DNA from: Chitinophagales bacterium
GTDB lineage: Bacteria > Bacteroidota > Bacteroidia > Chitinophagales > Saprospiraceae
Direction: 5' to 3'
Assembly: GCA_013298955.1 (NCBI GenBank)
Contig: JAAFJT010000001.1
Coordinates: 62,001 to 126,000, forward strand
Length of the DNA: 64,000 nt
Shown: positions 7,789 to 15,987 of the stretch, in pieces
Position numbering within the stretch: position 1 is the stretch's first letter
Layout of the letters: each line of letters opens with the position of its first letter
Program-made: the position numbers and the translations under genes
Notes under the pieces: model-generated
The model's database searches: none
What the model saw: the letters and a program-made list of their open reading frames with translations, nothing else
What the model was told of the DNA's origin: nothing

Positions 7789-10233
7789 TTATTTTCTAAC
7801 GACTGCTCCTAATTGCGTTTCATATTGCCGCATCAAATTGGACATCATCTGTTCGATTTCTTTCTCTTGTAACGTTTTCTCTTTGTCTTCAAATATAAAA
7901 CTAACAGCATACGATTTCTTTCCCGCACCCAATTTAACAACGTCTTCAAACACATCAAACAAATTAATTTCTTTCATCGTTTGTTTGCATGTTTTTCGGG
8001 CAATTTGAGCCATGTCCGCAAAACGAACCGATTCATCCACCACTAATGCTAAATCGCGGCGCACCACAGGATATTTCGATGGTTCCTCAAATTTAATTTT
8101 AGTGTTTTTAATCGCTTTAAGCACCGTATCCCATTTAAAATCAGCAAAATACACCTCTTGTTTTACATCAAATAATCGTTTGCAGTTGAAAGGCACTTTT
8201 CCAAACTCTACCAACACGGCTTCTCCGCGATGATATTTCAACCCAAATGCCCATTGTTTGCCTTGTAAAGCGGTCTCTTGATAACCGCCGATGCCCAAAG
8301 AACCTAAAATTTGTTGGACAATTGCTTTTAAATTAAAAAAATCAGTTTTAAGATTGGTTTTGTCTAACCAATTTTCTGGGCGTTGTTGACCTGTTAACGT
8401 TAAACTGAGGTGGGCTGTTTCAATTTGCCCGCCGCCTGTTTTTTGTCGATAGGTTTTGCCAAATTCAAATAATCGTACATCCGTTTGTTGCCGATTTTGG
8501 TTATGCGTCACCGTTTCCAATGCTGAAAATAACATCGTCGGGCGCATTATATCTAAATCCACATTGCCTGTATTGTTGATAAAAACCAATTCTGTTTGGT
8601 TTAATAAAGTATTATCCGCATAATATTTGGATTTAGACAAGGATAACGCCATCATTTCATTAAAACCTTGTGCCGCTAACGCATCCGCAACGCGTTGTTG
8701 CACCCGATACGGGTCTGGATTTTCGGTTGCCGCAGGAGTCATTTTCATACCCGCAGGTATTGGCACATGATTGAAACCATAAACGCGTAAAATCTCCTCT
8801 ATCACATCCGCTTCTCGCAAAACATCCGCTTTATTGGTCGGAACGCTGACTAAATAACTGTCCTCATTTTCCTCTAAAAGATTCATTTCCAAGGATTTAA
8901 ATATTTTCTTTAAATCTTTTTTATGAATTTTTAAACCAATTAAACTTTCTATTTTGTCAAAATGAACCCTAATTTGTTGAGGCGCAATCGGTGTCGGATA
9001 AATATCGACGATTTCGGACGCAATCACCCCGCCCGCTAATTCGGTTATCAATAAAGCGGCGCGTTTCAACGCAAAAACAGTGATATTCGGGTCACTTCCT
9101 TTTTCATATATTTTTTTAGCATCGGTGTGCAAACCCAATCGCGTGCCTGTGCGCCGCAACATTTTGGGGTGAAAATGCGCCGATTCTAAAAAAATGTTTT
9201 TAGTTTCAGCCTTCACGCCCGATTTGCTGCCGCCAAATACGCCCGCAATACACATTCCATTGCTTTCGCCGTCGCAAATCATCAAGTCTTCATTCGTTAA
9301 TTTGCGGTCAAGACCATCCAATGTTTGGAAAACACTGCCTTCAGGCAAGGTTTTGACCACAATTGAACGCCCTTTGATAGCTTCCAAATCAAATGCATGC
9401 AACGGTTGACCCAATTCGTGCAAGACAAAATTGGTCGCATCCACAATATTATTGATGCTGCGCACGCCGATTTTAGTTAAAAATTGTTTCAACCAATCAG
9501 GCGATTCGCCCACCGTCACGCCCGCAATACTCACGCCTGAATAACGCGGACAACCTGCGGCATGTTCCACCCGAACAGGCAACGTAAGTGATTGATTATC
9601 AACCTTAAACGCAGCAACATCGGGTAATTTAACGCCTTTTTTATACTGATGATGCACTGCCAATCGCGCCGCCAAATCTTTCGCAACGCCCAAATGACAG
9701 GTCGCATCCGAGCGATTCGGAGTTAAACCAATTTCAAAAACCGTATCTTGGTCGATTTTAAACACTTCAATCGCAGGTTTTCCAATCGGCGTATGTTCGT
9801 CTAAAACGATAATGCCGTTGTGATCCGTGCCAATGCCAAGCTCATCCTCCGCGCAAATCATCCCTTCTGAAACGTGACCGCGAATTTTACCACTTTTTAT
9901 TTTGACCGTATCGCCATTGGAGAAATAAAGTGTTGTGCCAATCGTTGCGACAGCTACTTTTTGTCCTGCACGAACATTCGGCGCACCGCACACGATTTGC
10001 AATACTTTCGATGCACCAATATCCACTTTGGTCAACGATAATTTATCCGCATCCGGATGTTTGGCACATTCCACCACTTTGCCAACCACAACGCCTTGCA
10101 AATTCCCTTTGATACCGCCGACGGTTTCGACCCCTTCCACTTCCAAGCCCAAATCGGTTAAAAGTTCAGCAATGGTTTCTGGGGACTCGTCAATATCGAT
10201 ATACGATTTTAACTGATTATAAGAAATTTTCAT
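7789..10233 (-). CDS. pheT: Phenylalanine--tRNA ligase beta subunit
   Basis: The 814-residue protein is full length for the bacterial PheT. It has a B1 domain and an EMAP-type tRNA-binding domain (about residues 40-150, VVVGKVVECAKHPDADKLSL), the B3/B4 editing region (about 215-385, HELGQPLHAFD), a B5 helix-turn-helix (about 410-480), the catalytic-like core and a C-terminal ferredoxin-fold anticodon-binding domain (about 720-813, PSKYPVVRRDLALVVDE). With PheS it charges tRNA-Phe. PheS is not in this window. A TATATTTG box lies 30 bases upstream of the ATG. It heads the pheT - ORF - zapA - rny group. Confidence 0.97.
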   Translation of the reverse strand: MKISYNQLKSYIDIDESPETIAELLTDLGLEVEGVETVGGIKGNLQGVVVGKVVECAKHPDADKLSLTKVDIGASKVLQIVCGAPNVRAGQKVAVATIGTTLYFSNGDTVKIKSGKIRGHVSEGMICAEDELGIGTDHNGIIVLDEHTPIGKPAIEVFKIDQDTVFEIGLTPNRSDATCHLGVAKDLAARLAVHHQYKKGVKLPDVAAFKVDNQSLTLPVRVEHAAGCPRYSGVSIAGVTVGESPDWLKQFLTKIGVRSINNIVDATNFVLHELGQPLHAFDLEAIKGRSIVVKTLPEGSVFQTLDGLDRKLTNEDLMICDGESNGMCIAGVFGGSKSGVKAETKNIFLESAHFHPKMLRRTGTRLGLHTDAKKIYEKGSDPNITVFALKRAALLITELAGGVIASEIVDIYPTPIAPQQIRVHFDKIESLIGLKIHKKDLKKIFKSLEMNLLEENEDSYLVSVPTNKADVLREADVIEEILRVYGFNHVPIPAGMKMTPAATENPDPYRVQQRVADALAAQGFNEMMALSLSKSKYYADNTLLNQTELVFINNTGNVDLDIMRPTMLFSALETVTHNQNRQQTDVRLFEFGKTYRQKTGGGQIETAHLSLTLTGQQRPENWLDKTNLKTDFFNLKAIVQQILGSLGIGGYQETALQGKQWAFGLKYHRGEAVLVEFGKVPFNCKRLFDVKQEVYFADFKWDTVLKAIKNTKIKFEEPSKYPVVRRDLALVVDESVRFADMAQIARKTCKQTMKEINLFDVFEDVVKLGAGKKSYAVSFIFEDKEKTLQEKEIEQMMSNLMRQYETQLGAVVRK

Positions 10234-10265
10234 AATTTTAAAATGAGCAAAATGCCTTCAAAGCG

Positions 10266-10273
10266 CAAATATA
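10266..10273 (-). promoter_or_regulatory. -7 promoter box of pheT
   Basis: Minus-strand TATATTTG followed by CGC, 33 bases before the ATG at 10233. A clear TTTG -33 element at the standard distance is not obvious. Confidence 0.5.
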
Positions 10274-10322
10274 GCGTTTAACCACAAAATCGGCACTTTT
10301 TTTTTGAAAATTTGAAATTCAA

Positions 10323-10829
10323 TCAAATTTTTGCAAAAAAAGTCATTGGAACTTCGGTTTCAAAAGTCTTGGGTGGACTATCTCGAAGCGTTAATATCAG
10401 GCGAATCGTGAATTTACCCGTCATCAAGTAGGGTTTTACATCCACATTATTGGGGATTAAATCCAATTTTTCGCCTGTATTGAATGGAATTTGGTCTCGA
10501 AAAAAAATAATTTGTTCACTCAAAGTGGCGGTTGAAATACGCACTTCCACTTTTTCAAGGAATCCATAATTGGCTGCTACGAATAAACCGCGAATCGTCA
10601 TGTTTTTGGGTTCGATAGCCGTAATTTGAGTTGCTGTTACATTATTTGCCTTGAAAAGCACCGCCGTATCGGTGGCAATATCTTTAAATTCAAAATTATG
10701 CAACGCAAACGGATTTAAGCCAATCGGCAAATCAAGCGTGCGTCGATAAGGCATGTCAAAACCGGGTACCGATTTGCTACACGCACCGAAAAGACAGCAA
10801 ACCCAAAACAACAAGAAGCTATTTCTCAT
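10323..10829 (-). CDS. Putative lipoprotein, 168 aa
   Basis: From ATG 10829 the protein begins MRNSFLLFWVCCLFGACSKS, a lipoprotein signal peptide with the lipobox LFGAC, so Cys17 would be lipidated. The frame is open further upstream to 10880, but that start would bury the signal peptide. The mature part is all beta-looking (alternating hydrophobic segments such as VEVRISTATLSEQIIFF) and resembles late-embryogenesis-abundant (LEA type 2/WHy)-like lipoproteins in length and pattern, but I cannot confirm that. Its location would be the periplasmic face of the inner or outer membrane. It is monocistronic, with a strong dyad just upstream. Confidence 0.78.
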   Translation of the reverse strand: MRNSFLLFWVCCLFGACSKSVPGFDMPYRRTLDLPIGLNPFALHNFEFKDIATDTAVLFKANNVTATQITAIEPKNMTIRGLFVAANYGFLEKVEVRISTATLSEQIIFFRDQIPFNTGEKLDLIPNNVDVKPYLMTGKFTIRLILTLRDSPPKTFETEVPMTFFAKI

Positions 10830-10862
10830 AAATATGATTTTTTTTAGAATCAGGAATGAAGG

Positions 10863-10906
10863 AAGGCTTATCATTTGCACACAAAGAAGCGCAAACGATA
10901 AGCCTT
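10863..10906. terminator. Inverted repeat between the lipoprotein gene and the upstream anti-sigma-like gene
   Basis: AAGGCTTATCATTTGC (10863-10878) pairs with GCAAACGATAAGCCTT (10891-10906), one G-U position. It lies downstream of the gene ending at 11017 and may terminate that transcript. Confidence 0.5.
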
Positions 10907-11016
10907 GACGGATAAAGTTCGTAAGATAATGGCTACATAAACGTTTAATGTTGGAATTTCGATTTGAATTTGATTTTTCTTTGCTAACACGACCTTTTCC
11001 AAATCGTCGTTTGTGT

Positions 11017-11295
11017 TTAATGCGGCGCAGTGCGAATTTTATCCTTTATGGATTGAATCAGCGCGGTAGAGGCTTTGCGCCTGTGAACGCCATTGCGAAT
11101 TAAGCTCCTAAAAGATTCTTCTTGCTTTAATGCTGTTTGAAGCGCGGGATTCTGCTGCGCCTCCTGTAAAAAAAGAGATGCATCCTCTTTCGAGAGGGCG
11201 CGGTCGAGAAACATACTGGCGCGACTTTCAGGACTTTTCGCCGTATCGCTCCCTGCTGCTATGAAAGGCACAGGTTGTTGTTTTGAATCTCTCAT
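11017..11295 (-). CDS. Putative anti-sigma factor-like small protein
   Basis: The 92-residue protein (ATG 11295; the frame also opens at a TTG, 11307) follows an ECF sigma gene on the same strand. It has a segment SRASMFLDRALSKEDASLFL, an amphipathic helical region, and no Cys or His zinc ligands and no membrane segment. Its position after the sigma gene, and the 'members of a short chain of 10-residue helices' look of an anti-sigma N-terminal domain, suggest a soluble regulator of that sigma factor. About 200 bases, with a long hairpin, separate the two genes, so they may not share one transcript. The function is inference from context. Confidence 0.55.
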   Translation of the reverse strand: MRDSKQQPVPFIAAGSDTAKSPESRASMFLDRALSKEDASLFLQEAQQNPALQTALKQEESFRSLIRNGVHRRKASTALIQSIKDKIRTAPH

Positions 11296-11407
11296 TGGAA
11301 TAAACAATTTTGTACTTTTTCGTTTGTAAAGCTATTTTTTAAAACAAAAAAGTGAGTTAATGATGGATTGAATATTAGAAAATCAGGCTTTTGATATAAG
11401 ATTCAGG

Positions 11408-11494
11408 GTTTGAATTAGGATTTTTAGGATGGAGTGGATTTTTTAAGATTTTAGCCTAAAAAATCCACTCCATCCTAAAAATCCTAATTCAAAC
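11408..11494. repeat. AGGATTTTTAGG-family inverted repeat
   Basis: Perfect 38-base arms (starting GTTTGAATTAGG, ending CCTAATTCAAAC) around an 11-base loop. It directly follows the sigma gene's stop and probably ends or attenuates its transcript. Same family at 17153, 23153, 42017, 48569, 53450 and 56419. Confidence 0.85.
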
Positions 11495-11501
11495 GTCCCG
11501 A

Positions 11502-12149
11502 TTATTGCGCCCGTTTATCTTCATAACCGAACGATTCTGCATATGCTTTTAATTTTTCCTTCATCAAGTTGCGCGCTCGGAATAATCTTGAACGCACCGT
11601 CCCAATCGGAATATCTAAAATTTTAGCAATTTCTTCATATGTGAAATCTTCTACATCTGCTAATAAGATAACGGTGCGAAACTCTTCCGCCAAATCATCT
11701 AATGCCCTTGTCACCTCATCGCCAAGCGAATTAGCAAACAACTCCGTGTTCAAATCGTTGTGACTTGTCAGGGGAAAGGCATCTGCGGGACTATCCGCTT
11801 CTAAAATACGAACCAATCTTGTTTTCATATCAACAAGGCTCGTTGACGGCGAAGCGTCTTCATCGTCCTGTGATTCTATGATTTCGTCATAATTGACCGT
11901 ACTCGGTTGCTTGACGCGGCGGCGGTAATCATTGATGAAACCATTCTTCAATATCTTAAACAGCCAAGCCTTCGCATTAGTTCCCGTTTCATATCTTTCT
12001 ATCGACCGATATGCTTTCAATAAGGTATCTTGCACCAAATCTTCTGCATCTGTTTCGTCGTAAGTCAAGTGATAGGCAAACGTTTTTAACGCGTCCGCAA
12101 ATGGCATCAGTTCTTTTTCAAAAACGACATCCCAATTCTTTTTTTTCAT
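11502..12149 (-). CDS. ECF-type RNA polymerase sigma factor
   Basis: The 215-residue protein has sigma region 2 (about residues 15-85, AEDLVQDTLLKAYRSIERY and AWLFKILKNGFINDYRR) and region 4 (about 145-200, FRTVILLADVEDFTYEEIA and IPIGTVRSRLFRARNLMKEK), the helix-turn-helix that reads the -35 element. A roughly 55-residue acidic linker with SQDDEDASPS separates them, longer than in many ECF factors. This size and sequence are typical of the conserved Bacteroidota SigE-like ECF group. A small possible anti-sigma gene follows. The -7 box TACCTTTG upstream suggests transcription by the housekeeping sigma. Confidence 0.93.
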   Translation of the reverse strand: MKKKNWDVVFEKELMPFADALKTFAYHLTYDETDAEDLVQDTLLKAYRSIERYETGTNAKAWLFKILKNGFINDYRRRVKQPSTVNYDEIIESQDDEDASPSTSLVDMKTRLVRILEADSPADAFPLTSHNDLNTELFANSLGDEVTRALDDLAEEFRTVILLADVEDFTYEEIAKILDIPIGTVRSRLFRARNLMKEKLKAYAESFGYEDKRAQ

Positions 12150-12192
12150 TCAAACAATGATTCAGATAGCGGCAATGATTTATGACAGCTTA

Positions 12193-12200
12193 CAAAGGTA
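12193..12200 (-). promoter_or_regulatory. -7 promoter box of the ECF sigma gene
   Basis: Minus-strand TACCTTTG, 43 bases before the ATG at 12149. The region upstream is AT-rich with TTTGGGG at a somewhat long distance. Confidence 0.5.
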
Positions 12201-12429
12201 GCAATATTTATTGCATATATCCCCCAAAAAAATGAACTTTTTTTAAGTTAAAAGATTTGTAAACGCCTTTTGGGTAAAAAGGTGTCCAATTGCCATGATT
12301 TTATTGGTGTAATTATTTTGTTTGTATTCTAAAATGTTGATTTTGGTTGAAATTTTCTTTTCAAGCTACTTCCATTTGGACGTTTTTTTATTCAAAAGTA
12401 ATGATTTTATAGTCATGCGATAATTTAAA

Positions 12430-12492
12430 ATACCATTAGAACACCGATGACGCAGATACAGTGGATTTGCGTCATCGGTGTTCTAATGGTAT
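12430..12492. repeat. Perfect hairpin in the 12150-12556 gap
   Basis: The 407-base gap between the sigma gene and the YqeY gene holds the sigma promoter and this dyad. Perfect 25-base arms (ATACCATTAGAACACCGATG... from 12430, complementary block 12468-12492) surround a 13-base loop. It is followed by CCCAAAACCAC, a word also flanking the copies at 44686 and 57676. I see no gene in the gap. Confidence 0.85.
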
Positions 12493-12556
12493 CCCAAAAC
12501 CACTTAGTACAAAGTACATACAAATTTTATTAAAAACACATTGCGAAAGTGGCTCT

Positions 12557-13012
12557 TTAAACCGTCAATAGTTTTTTCACGGCGGCAGAAATCACAGCCC
12601 CTTCTGCTTTTCCAGCCAATTTTTTATTCGCCGCGCCGATGACTTTGCCCATATCTTTTGGAGAAGTCGCCCCGACTTCTGCAATTAAATCTTTCAAAAA
12701 GGCTTCCAACTCATTGGCAGACAATGCTTTAGGCAAATAATGTTCCAAAACCGCAATTTCTGCTTTTTCAATAATTGCCAAATCAGCGCGATTTTGCTTT
12801 TCATAAATGCCCAGACTATCTTTTCGTTTTTTGACCATTTTCTGCACCATCCCGATAGCTTTATCCTCCGTCAATTCCGTACCACGTGTTTTTTCATCGG
12901 TGTTGTACAACAAAATTTCGGCTTTAATGGCGCGAACCGTGCGAAGAGCCACTTCATTTTTGGCTTTCATCGCCTCTTTCAAGTCATGATTGATTTTTTC
13001 TGGAAAAGTCAT
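12557..13012 (-). CDS. GatB/YqeY domain-containing protein
   Basis: The 151-residue protein matches the YqeY family in full: LKEAMKAKNEVALRTVRAIK at the start, then VQKMVKKRKDSLGIYEKQNR, a middle EKAEIAVLEHYLPKALS and a C-terminal MGKVIGAANKKLAGKAEG. The fold is shared with the tail domain of GatB, which contacts tRNA in the amidotransferase. The stand-alone protein's role is not firmly established, though a tRNA-linked function is assumed. It is cytoplasmic. It lies two bases beyond the broken macro-domain gene, with ATG at 13012. Confidence 0.93.
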   Translation of the reverse strand: MTFPEKINHDLKEAMKAKNEVALRTVRAIKAEILLYNTDEKTRGTELTEDKAIGMVQKMVKKRKDSLGIYEKQNRADLAIIEKAEIAVLEHYLPKALSANELEAFLKDLIAEVGATSPKDMGKVIGAANKKLAGKAEGAVISAAVKKLLTV

Positions 13013-13014
13013 GA

Positions 13015-13395
13015 TTACAATAATTTTAAAAATTGAACATATAAATCGTAATTTTCAGTATCGAAACACACAAAAATTACCTTTTCAAACGCATCAGGAT
13101 ATTGGTCTGACAGGGCTTTAACAGTCGTTATCGCCGTTTTTGCCGCCAAATCTTTCGGAAAATGATAGACTCCAGTACTAATATTTGGAAAAGCCACTGT
13201 TTTTAACCCATTTTCGACACAAAGTTCCAAACTGCTCCTATAACAATCCGCAAGCAAATTTAGTTCCCGTTCTGCCCGATTGCCCCATTTCAGATGAGAC
13301 CGACTGTGTGAATCACTTTTTGAGCAGGCAATCGCCCTGCGGTTGTGATGACCGAATGCCCCGTTTTACAATTACCTTGTAAAATGCTTATTTTT
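13015..13395 (-). pseudogene. Macro-domain (ADP-ribose binding) gene, 5'-truncated and frameshifted
   Basis: Two consecutive frames together spell the second half of a YmdB-type macro domain. The upstream frame gives LQGNCKTGHSVITTAGRLPA then QKVIHTVGLI and a stop. The next frame continues with KWGNRAERELNLLADCYRSS, then AFPNISTGVYHFPKDLAAKT. In intact family members HTVGP is followed directly by a W-x-G-G loop and then LLxxCYxxSL, so a small indel near 13287 has broken the gene. The N-terminal half, including the ADP-ribose loop GGGGVDGAIH, is absent. An 80-codon ORF starting inside the domain (13257) is not a plausible functional protein. Confidence 0.75.
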
Positions 13396-13667
13396 TCAAT
13401 TATTTTTTGAAATTTGTATTCCAATTCCAATCTGAAAACTAAAACGCCACTTATTATAATTTTGTTTTTCAATTTAAACGCAGATAGGGCGACCTTTTTC
13501 AAAAAAATGAGTTCATTGGCATTTATTTTAATATTTAAATAATAAATATGTATTTTGTGTTGCATATTTTAGGTTCAAAATCCCTATTTTTACGTTGCTA
13601 AAAAATGGACTTTGAATGAAAGCCCTACCATTTATAACGTATTTTAAATATTTTAAATATTAATTAA

Positions 13668-13826
13668 TCCAAGTTGCGCGGTAATGCCGCCTACGGCGGC
13701 AAAAAGTTTTTTTAAGGGCGTGTGTGTTTTGTTTTTAAAATTTTGCGAAGTAAAATTTTAAAAACAAAACACACACGCCCTTATCTCCCTCTTTTTGGGC
13801 GGCGAAGCCGCCTACCGCGCAACTTA
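13668..13826. repeat. About 155-bp composite inverted repeat, copy 1
   Basis: Outer arms AAGTTGCGCGGTA (from 13671) and its complement (to 13825), each followed by a GC-rich mini-hairpin (GCCGCCTACGGCGGC; GGCGGCGAAGCCGCC). The inner dyad has about 30-base arms beginning AAGGGCGTGTGTGTTTTG. A second copy, nearly identical, is at 32448-32606. The rest of 13400-13860 is AT-rich and holds no gene that I can see. Confidence 0.9.
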
Positions 13827-13860
13827 GGTTAATTAAGTAACTCATCATCAAGCGCAATTC

Positions 13861-15807
13861 ATGAAACGAATTTATACGCATGCTTTGATTTTTTTTGTAC
13901 TGGCTTTTGCTTACACCAAAGGCAGTATTTTGTCTGTTTTTATGTATTACATTCCGCTTTTTGCTCAACTCATGATAGTCGGATGTTTTCTTGTATTTTT
14001 GCTTTTTTTGGCTTGGCTGAAACGGAACGAAGCCGAGACTTCCAAGCAGATTGTGTGGAATACGGTCTTGAAAACATCGGTTTTGGGTAGTCTTTTTGGT
14101 TATATTTTACAATTAATCAATATTGCGGTTTACTTGAAAATACGAGCAATTCCGATAGATATTGGCTTATTTGAAGATGAATTTTATCGGTCTGTTGTTT
14201 TTATTTTTCCTTGTTTAGGGATTGCGGAAGGGTTGCATCCTTTCCTAAAAAATTCGCTTTCTAAGCAATTGGCATTGACGGCTTTGGTGATTGGGCTGTG
14301 CGGATTTCAAATTAAGGGTTTATTGTCTGTCGAAAACCCGAAAACATACCCATCTGTGTCCAAAACCTCCAAAGACAAACCGAATGTGATTCTCATTTTA
14401 GCGGATGATTTAGGCACAGGCGATGTGCTTTTCAATGAAAAAAAGCAATATAGCACACCTCATATTGATAAATTGGCTGCGGAAGGGATTCATTTTAAAA
14501 ATGCGTTTTGTTCTGCGCCGATTTGTTCGCCTTCGAGAGTTGGTTTATTGACGGGCGAATACCAACAACGGTATGGTTTTGAACATTTGACCGATTGTTT
14601 TTCGACGCACCCGTATGCCCGAAAAGCGGATTTTGCCAAATATGGTCATCAATTTGGGAGCGATAACGCCTATTGGTGGGATTTAGAAATGAATAAACGC
14701 GGCATTGACCCGCAAACGACTACTTTGGCAGAGTTTTTAAAAGAAGATGGTTACGCGACCGCCATTATTGGGAAATGGCATCTTGGACTTTTGCCCCGTT
14801 TTCAGCCTTCCAATCATGGTTTTGATTCCTTTTTGGGTACGTATAGTGCGGGCATGTTTTATTTGTCGCCCAAAGACCAGCGCATTACCGAATATTTCCA
14901 TACCGATAATTTCTTTGAAAAATTGGAACACCAACTCATGGTGTATAAACTTTTTGAAAATGGAAAACCCTTAAAATTAGAACAAGAAACCTATACAACC
15001 GATTTATTTACCCAAAAAGGGCTTGATTTTATTGAAAAAAACAAGGACAATCGCTTTTTTTTATACTTGCCGTTCAATGCGGTACATGGTCCGTTCCAAG
15101 CACCCAAAGCGATTTATGACACTTTAACGAATATTAAAAAGCATGAAGACCGTGTGTATGCTGCCATGGTGATTTCTTTGGATGCATCGGTTGGACGCAT
15201 TCGGAAAAAATTAGAAGCGTTGCATTTAGATGAGAATACGATTATCGTTTTTGCCAGCGATAATGGTGCGCCGCTTTATTTTCCAGCAGGTAGCAATATG
15301 CCGTTATGCGGTGGCAAAATGAGTGGTTTTGAAGGCGGATTGCGGGTTCCCTTTGTTTTTCATTGGAAAAATCACCTTCCACCAAGCGTTTATGCTGCGC
15401 AAGTGAGTTTGATGGATGTTTTCAAAACCGTTGCCGCAGCTATTGGTCGAACCGTACCCGAAAATGTAGCGCAAGATGGCGTTAATTTATTGCCTTTTGT
15501 TGCGTCAAACGATACGCTACAAGTGCCTCATAAAGCCTTATTTTGGCGGGTTGGTTATGTGAAAATGGTTCGAAAAGGCGATTGGAAATTGCACCTCAAC
15601 GAAAAAGAAGGGCTTACTTTTTTGCATAACCTCAAAGAAGACCCCTTAGAAACTCGAAATTTGGCAACTCAGCAACCCGAAAAAGCAGCTGAATTGAAAA
15701 GCGAGTTGGCAAATTGGGAAAAAGATTTGAAAAATCCTCATTGGCTACCAAGTTTAGACGCTAAAATTGAAGACGGCAAAGGAGCGCGGTTTTATTTTCC
15801 TTGGTAA
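13861..15807 (+). CDS. Membrane-anchored type I sulfatase
   Basis: The 648-residue protein has about five hydrophobic segments in its first 170 residues, then a complete sulfatase domain. There is a metal-binding ILILADDLGTGD (about residue 179), the formylglycine motif CSPSRVGLLTG with Cys about 222, GKWHLGL, a second metal site FASDNGAP and a C-terminal subdomain. Such enzymes hydrolyse sulfate esters after conversion of the Cys to formylglycine. The multi-pass membrane domain in front is unusual for soluble or lipoprotein sulfatases and recalls the layout of phosphoethanolamine transferases, but the CxPxR motif supports a sulfatase. There is no maturase gene in the window and no polysaccharide locus around it. 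Confidence 0.88.
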   Translation: MKRIYTHALIFFVLAFAYTKGSILSVFMYYIPLFAQLMIVGCFLVFLLFLAWLKRNEAETSKQIVWNTVLKTSVLGSLFGYILQLINIAVYLKIRAIPIDIGLFEDEFYRSVVFIFPCLGIAEGLHPFLKNSLSKQLALTALVIGLCGFQIKGLLSVENPKTYPSVSKTSKDKPNVILILADDLGTGDVLFNEKKQYSTPHIDKLAAEGIHFKNAFCSAPICSPSRVGLLTGEYQQRYGFEHLTDCFSTHPYARKADFAKYGHQFGSDNAYWWDLEMNKRGIDPQTTTLAEFLKEDGYATAIIGKWHLGLLPRFQPSNHGFDSFLGTYSAGMFYLSPKDQRITEYFHTDNFFEKLEHQLMVYKLFENGKPLKLEQETYTTDLFTQKGLDFIEKNKDNRFFLYLPFNAVHGPFQAPKAIYDTLTNIKKHEDRVYAAMVISLDASVGRIRKKLEALHLDENTIIVFASDNGAPLYFPAGSNMPLCGGKMSGFEGGLRVPFVFHWKNHLPPSVYAAQVSLMDVFKTVAAAIGRTVPENVAQDGVNLLPFVASNDTLQVPHKALFWRVGYVKMVRKGDWKLHLNEKEGLTFLHNLKEDPLETRNLATQQPEKAAELKSELANWEKDLKNPHWLPSLDAKIEDGKGARFYFPW

Positions 15808-15814
15808 GGTGATT

Positions 15815-15934
15815 GTGGAAAAAAGTGCGTACCGTTGTAAGCTGTCGCACTTTTTCCACCAATCTATTTTCAATTGAAAACGCATTTTGCATCCAAAATG
15901 CGAACCGTTGCAACTGTCCGCACTTTTTTTCCAC
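15815..15934. repeat. Paired hairpin/direct repeat with ACCGTTG core
   Basis: GTGGAAAAAAGTGCG and CGCACTTTTTCCAC form a hairpin (15815-15859) between the convergent sulfatase and AI-2E genes. A second block (15898-15934) repeats its loop word (TGCGAACCGTTGCAACTG against GTGCGTACCGTTGTAAGCTG) and its right arm. It probably serves as a bidirectional terminator. Confidence 0.65.
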
Positions 15935-15987
15935 CCGAATCCGATGCAAAATATAAAAACTTAATTCGGCACTTTTAAAGTTTTTCT

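Noticed and set aside
13015-13257. 80-codon ORF taken as a small intact gene
   Set aside because: Its start lies in the middle of a macro domain and the preceding part of the domain is in another frame, so it is a gene fragment.
13735-13968. 77-codon minus-strand frame upstream of the sulfatase
   Set aside because: It reads through the composite inverted repeat and the sulfatase start, so it is chance coding.
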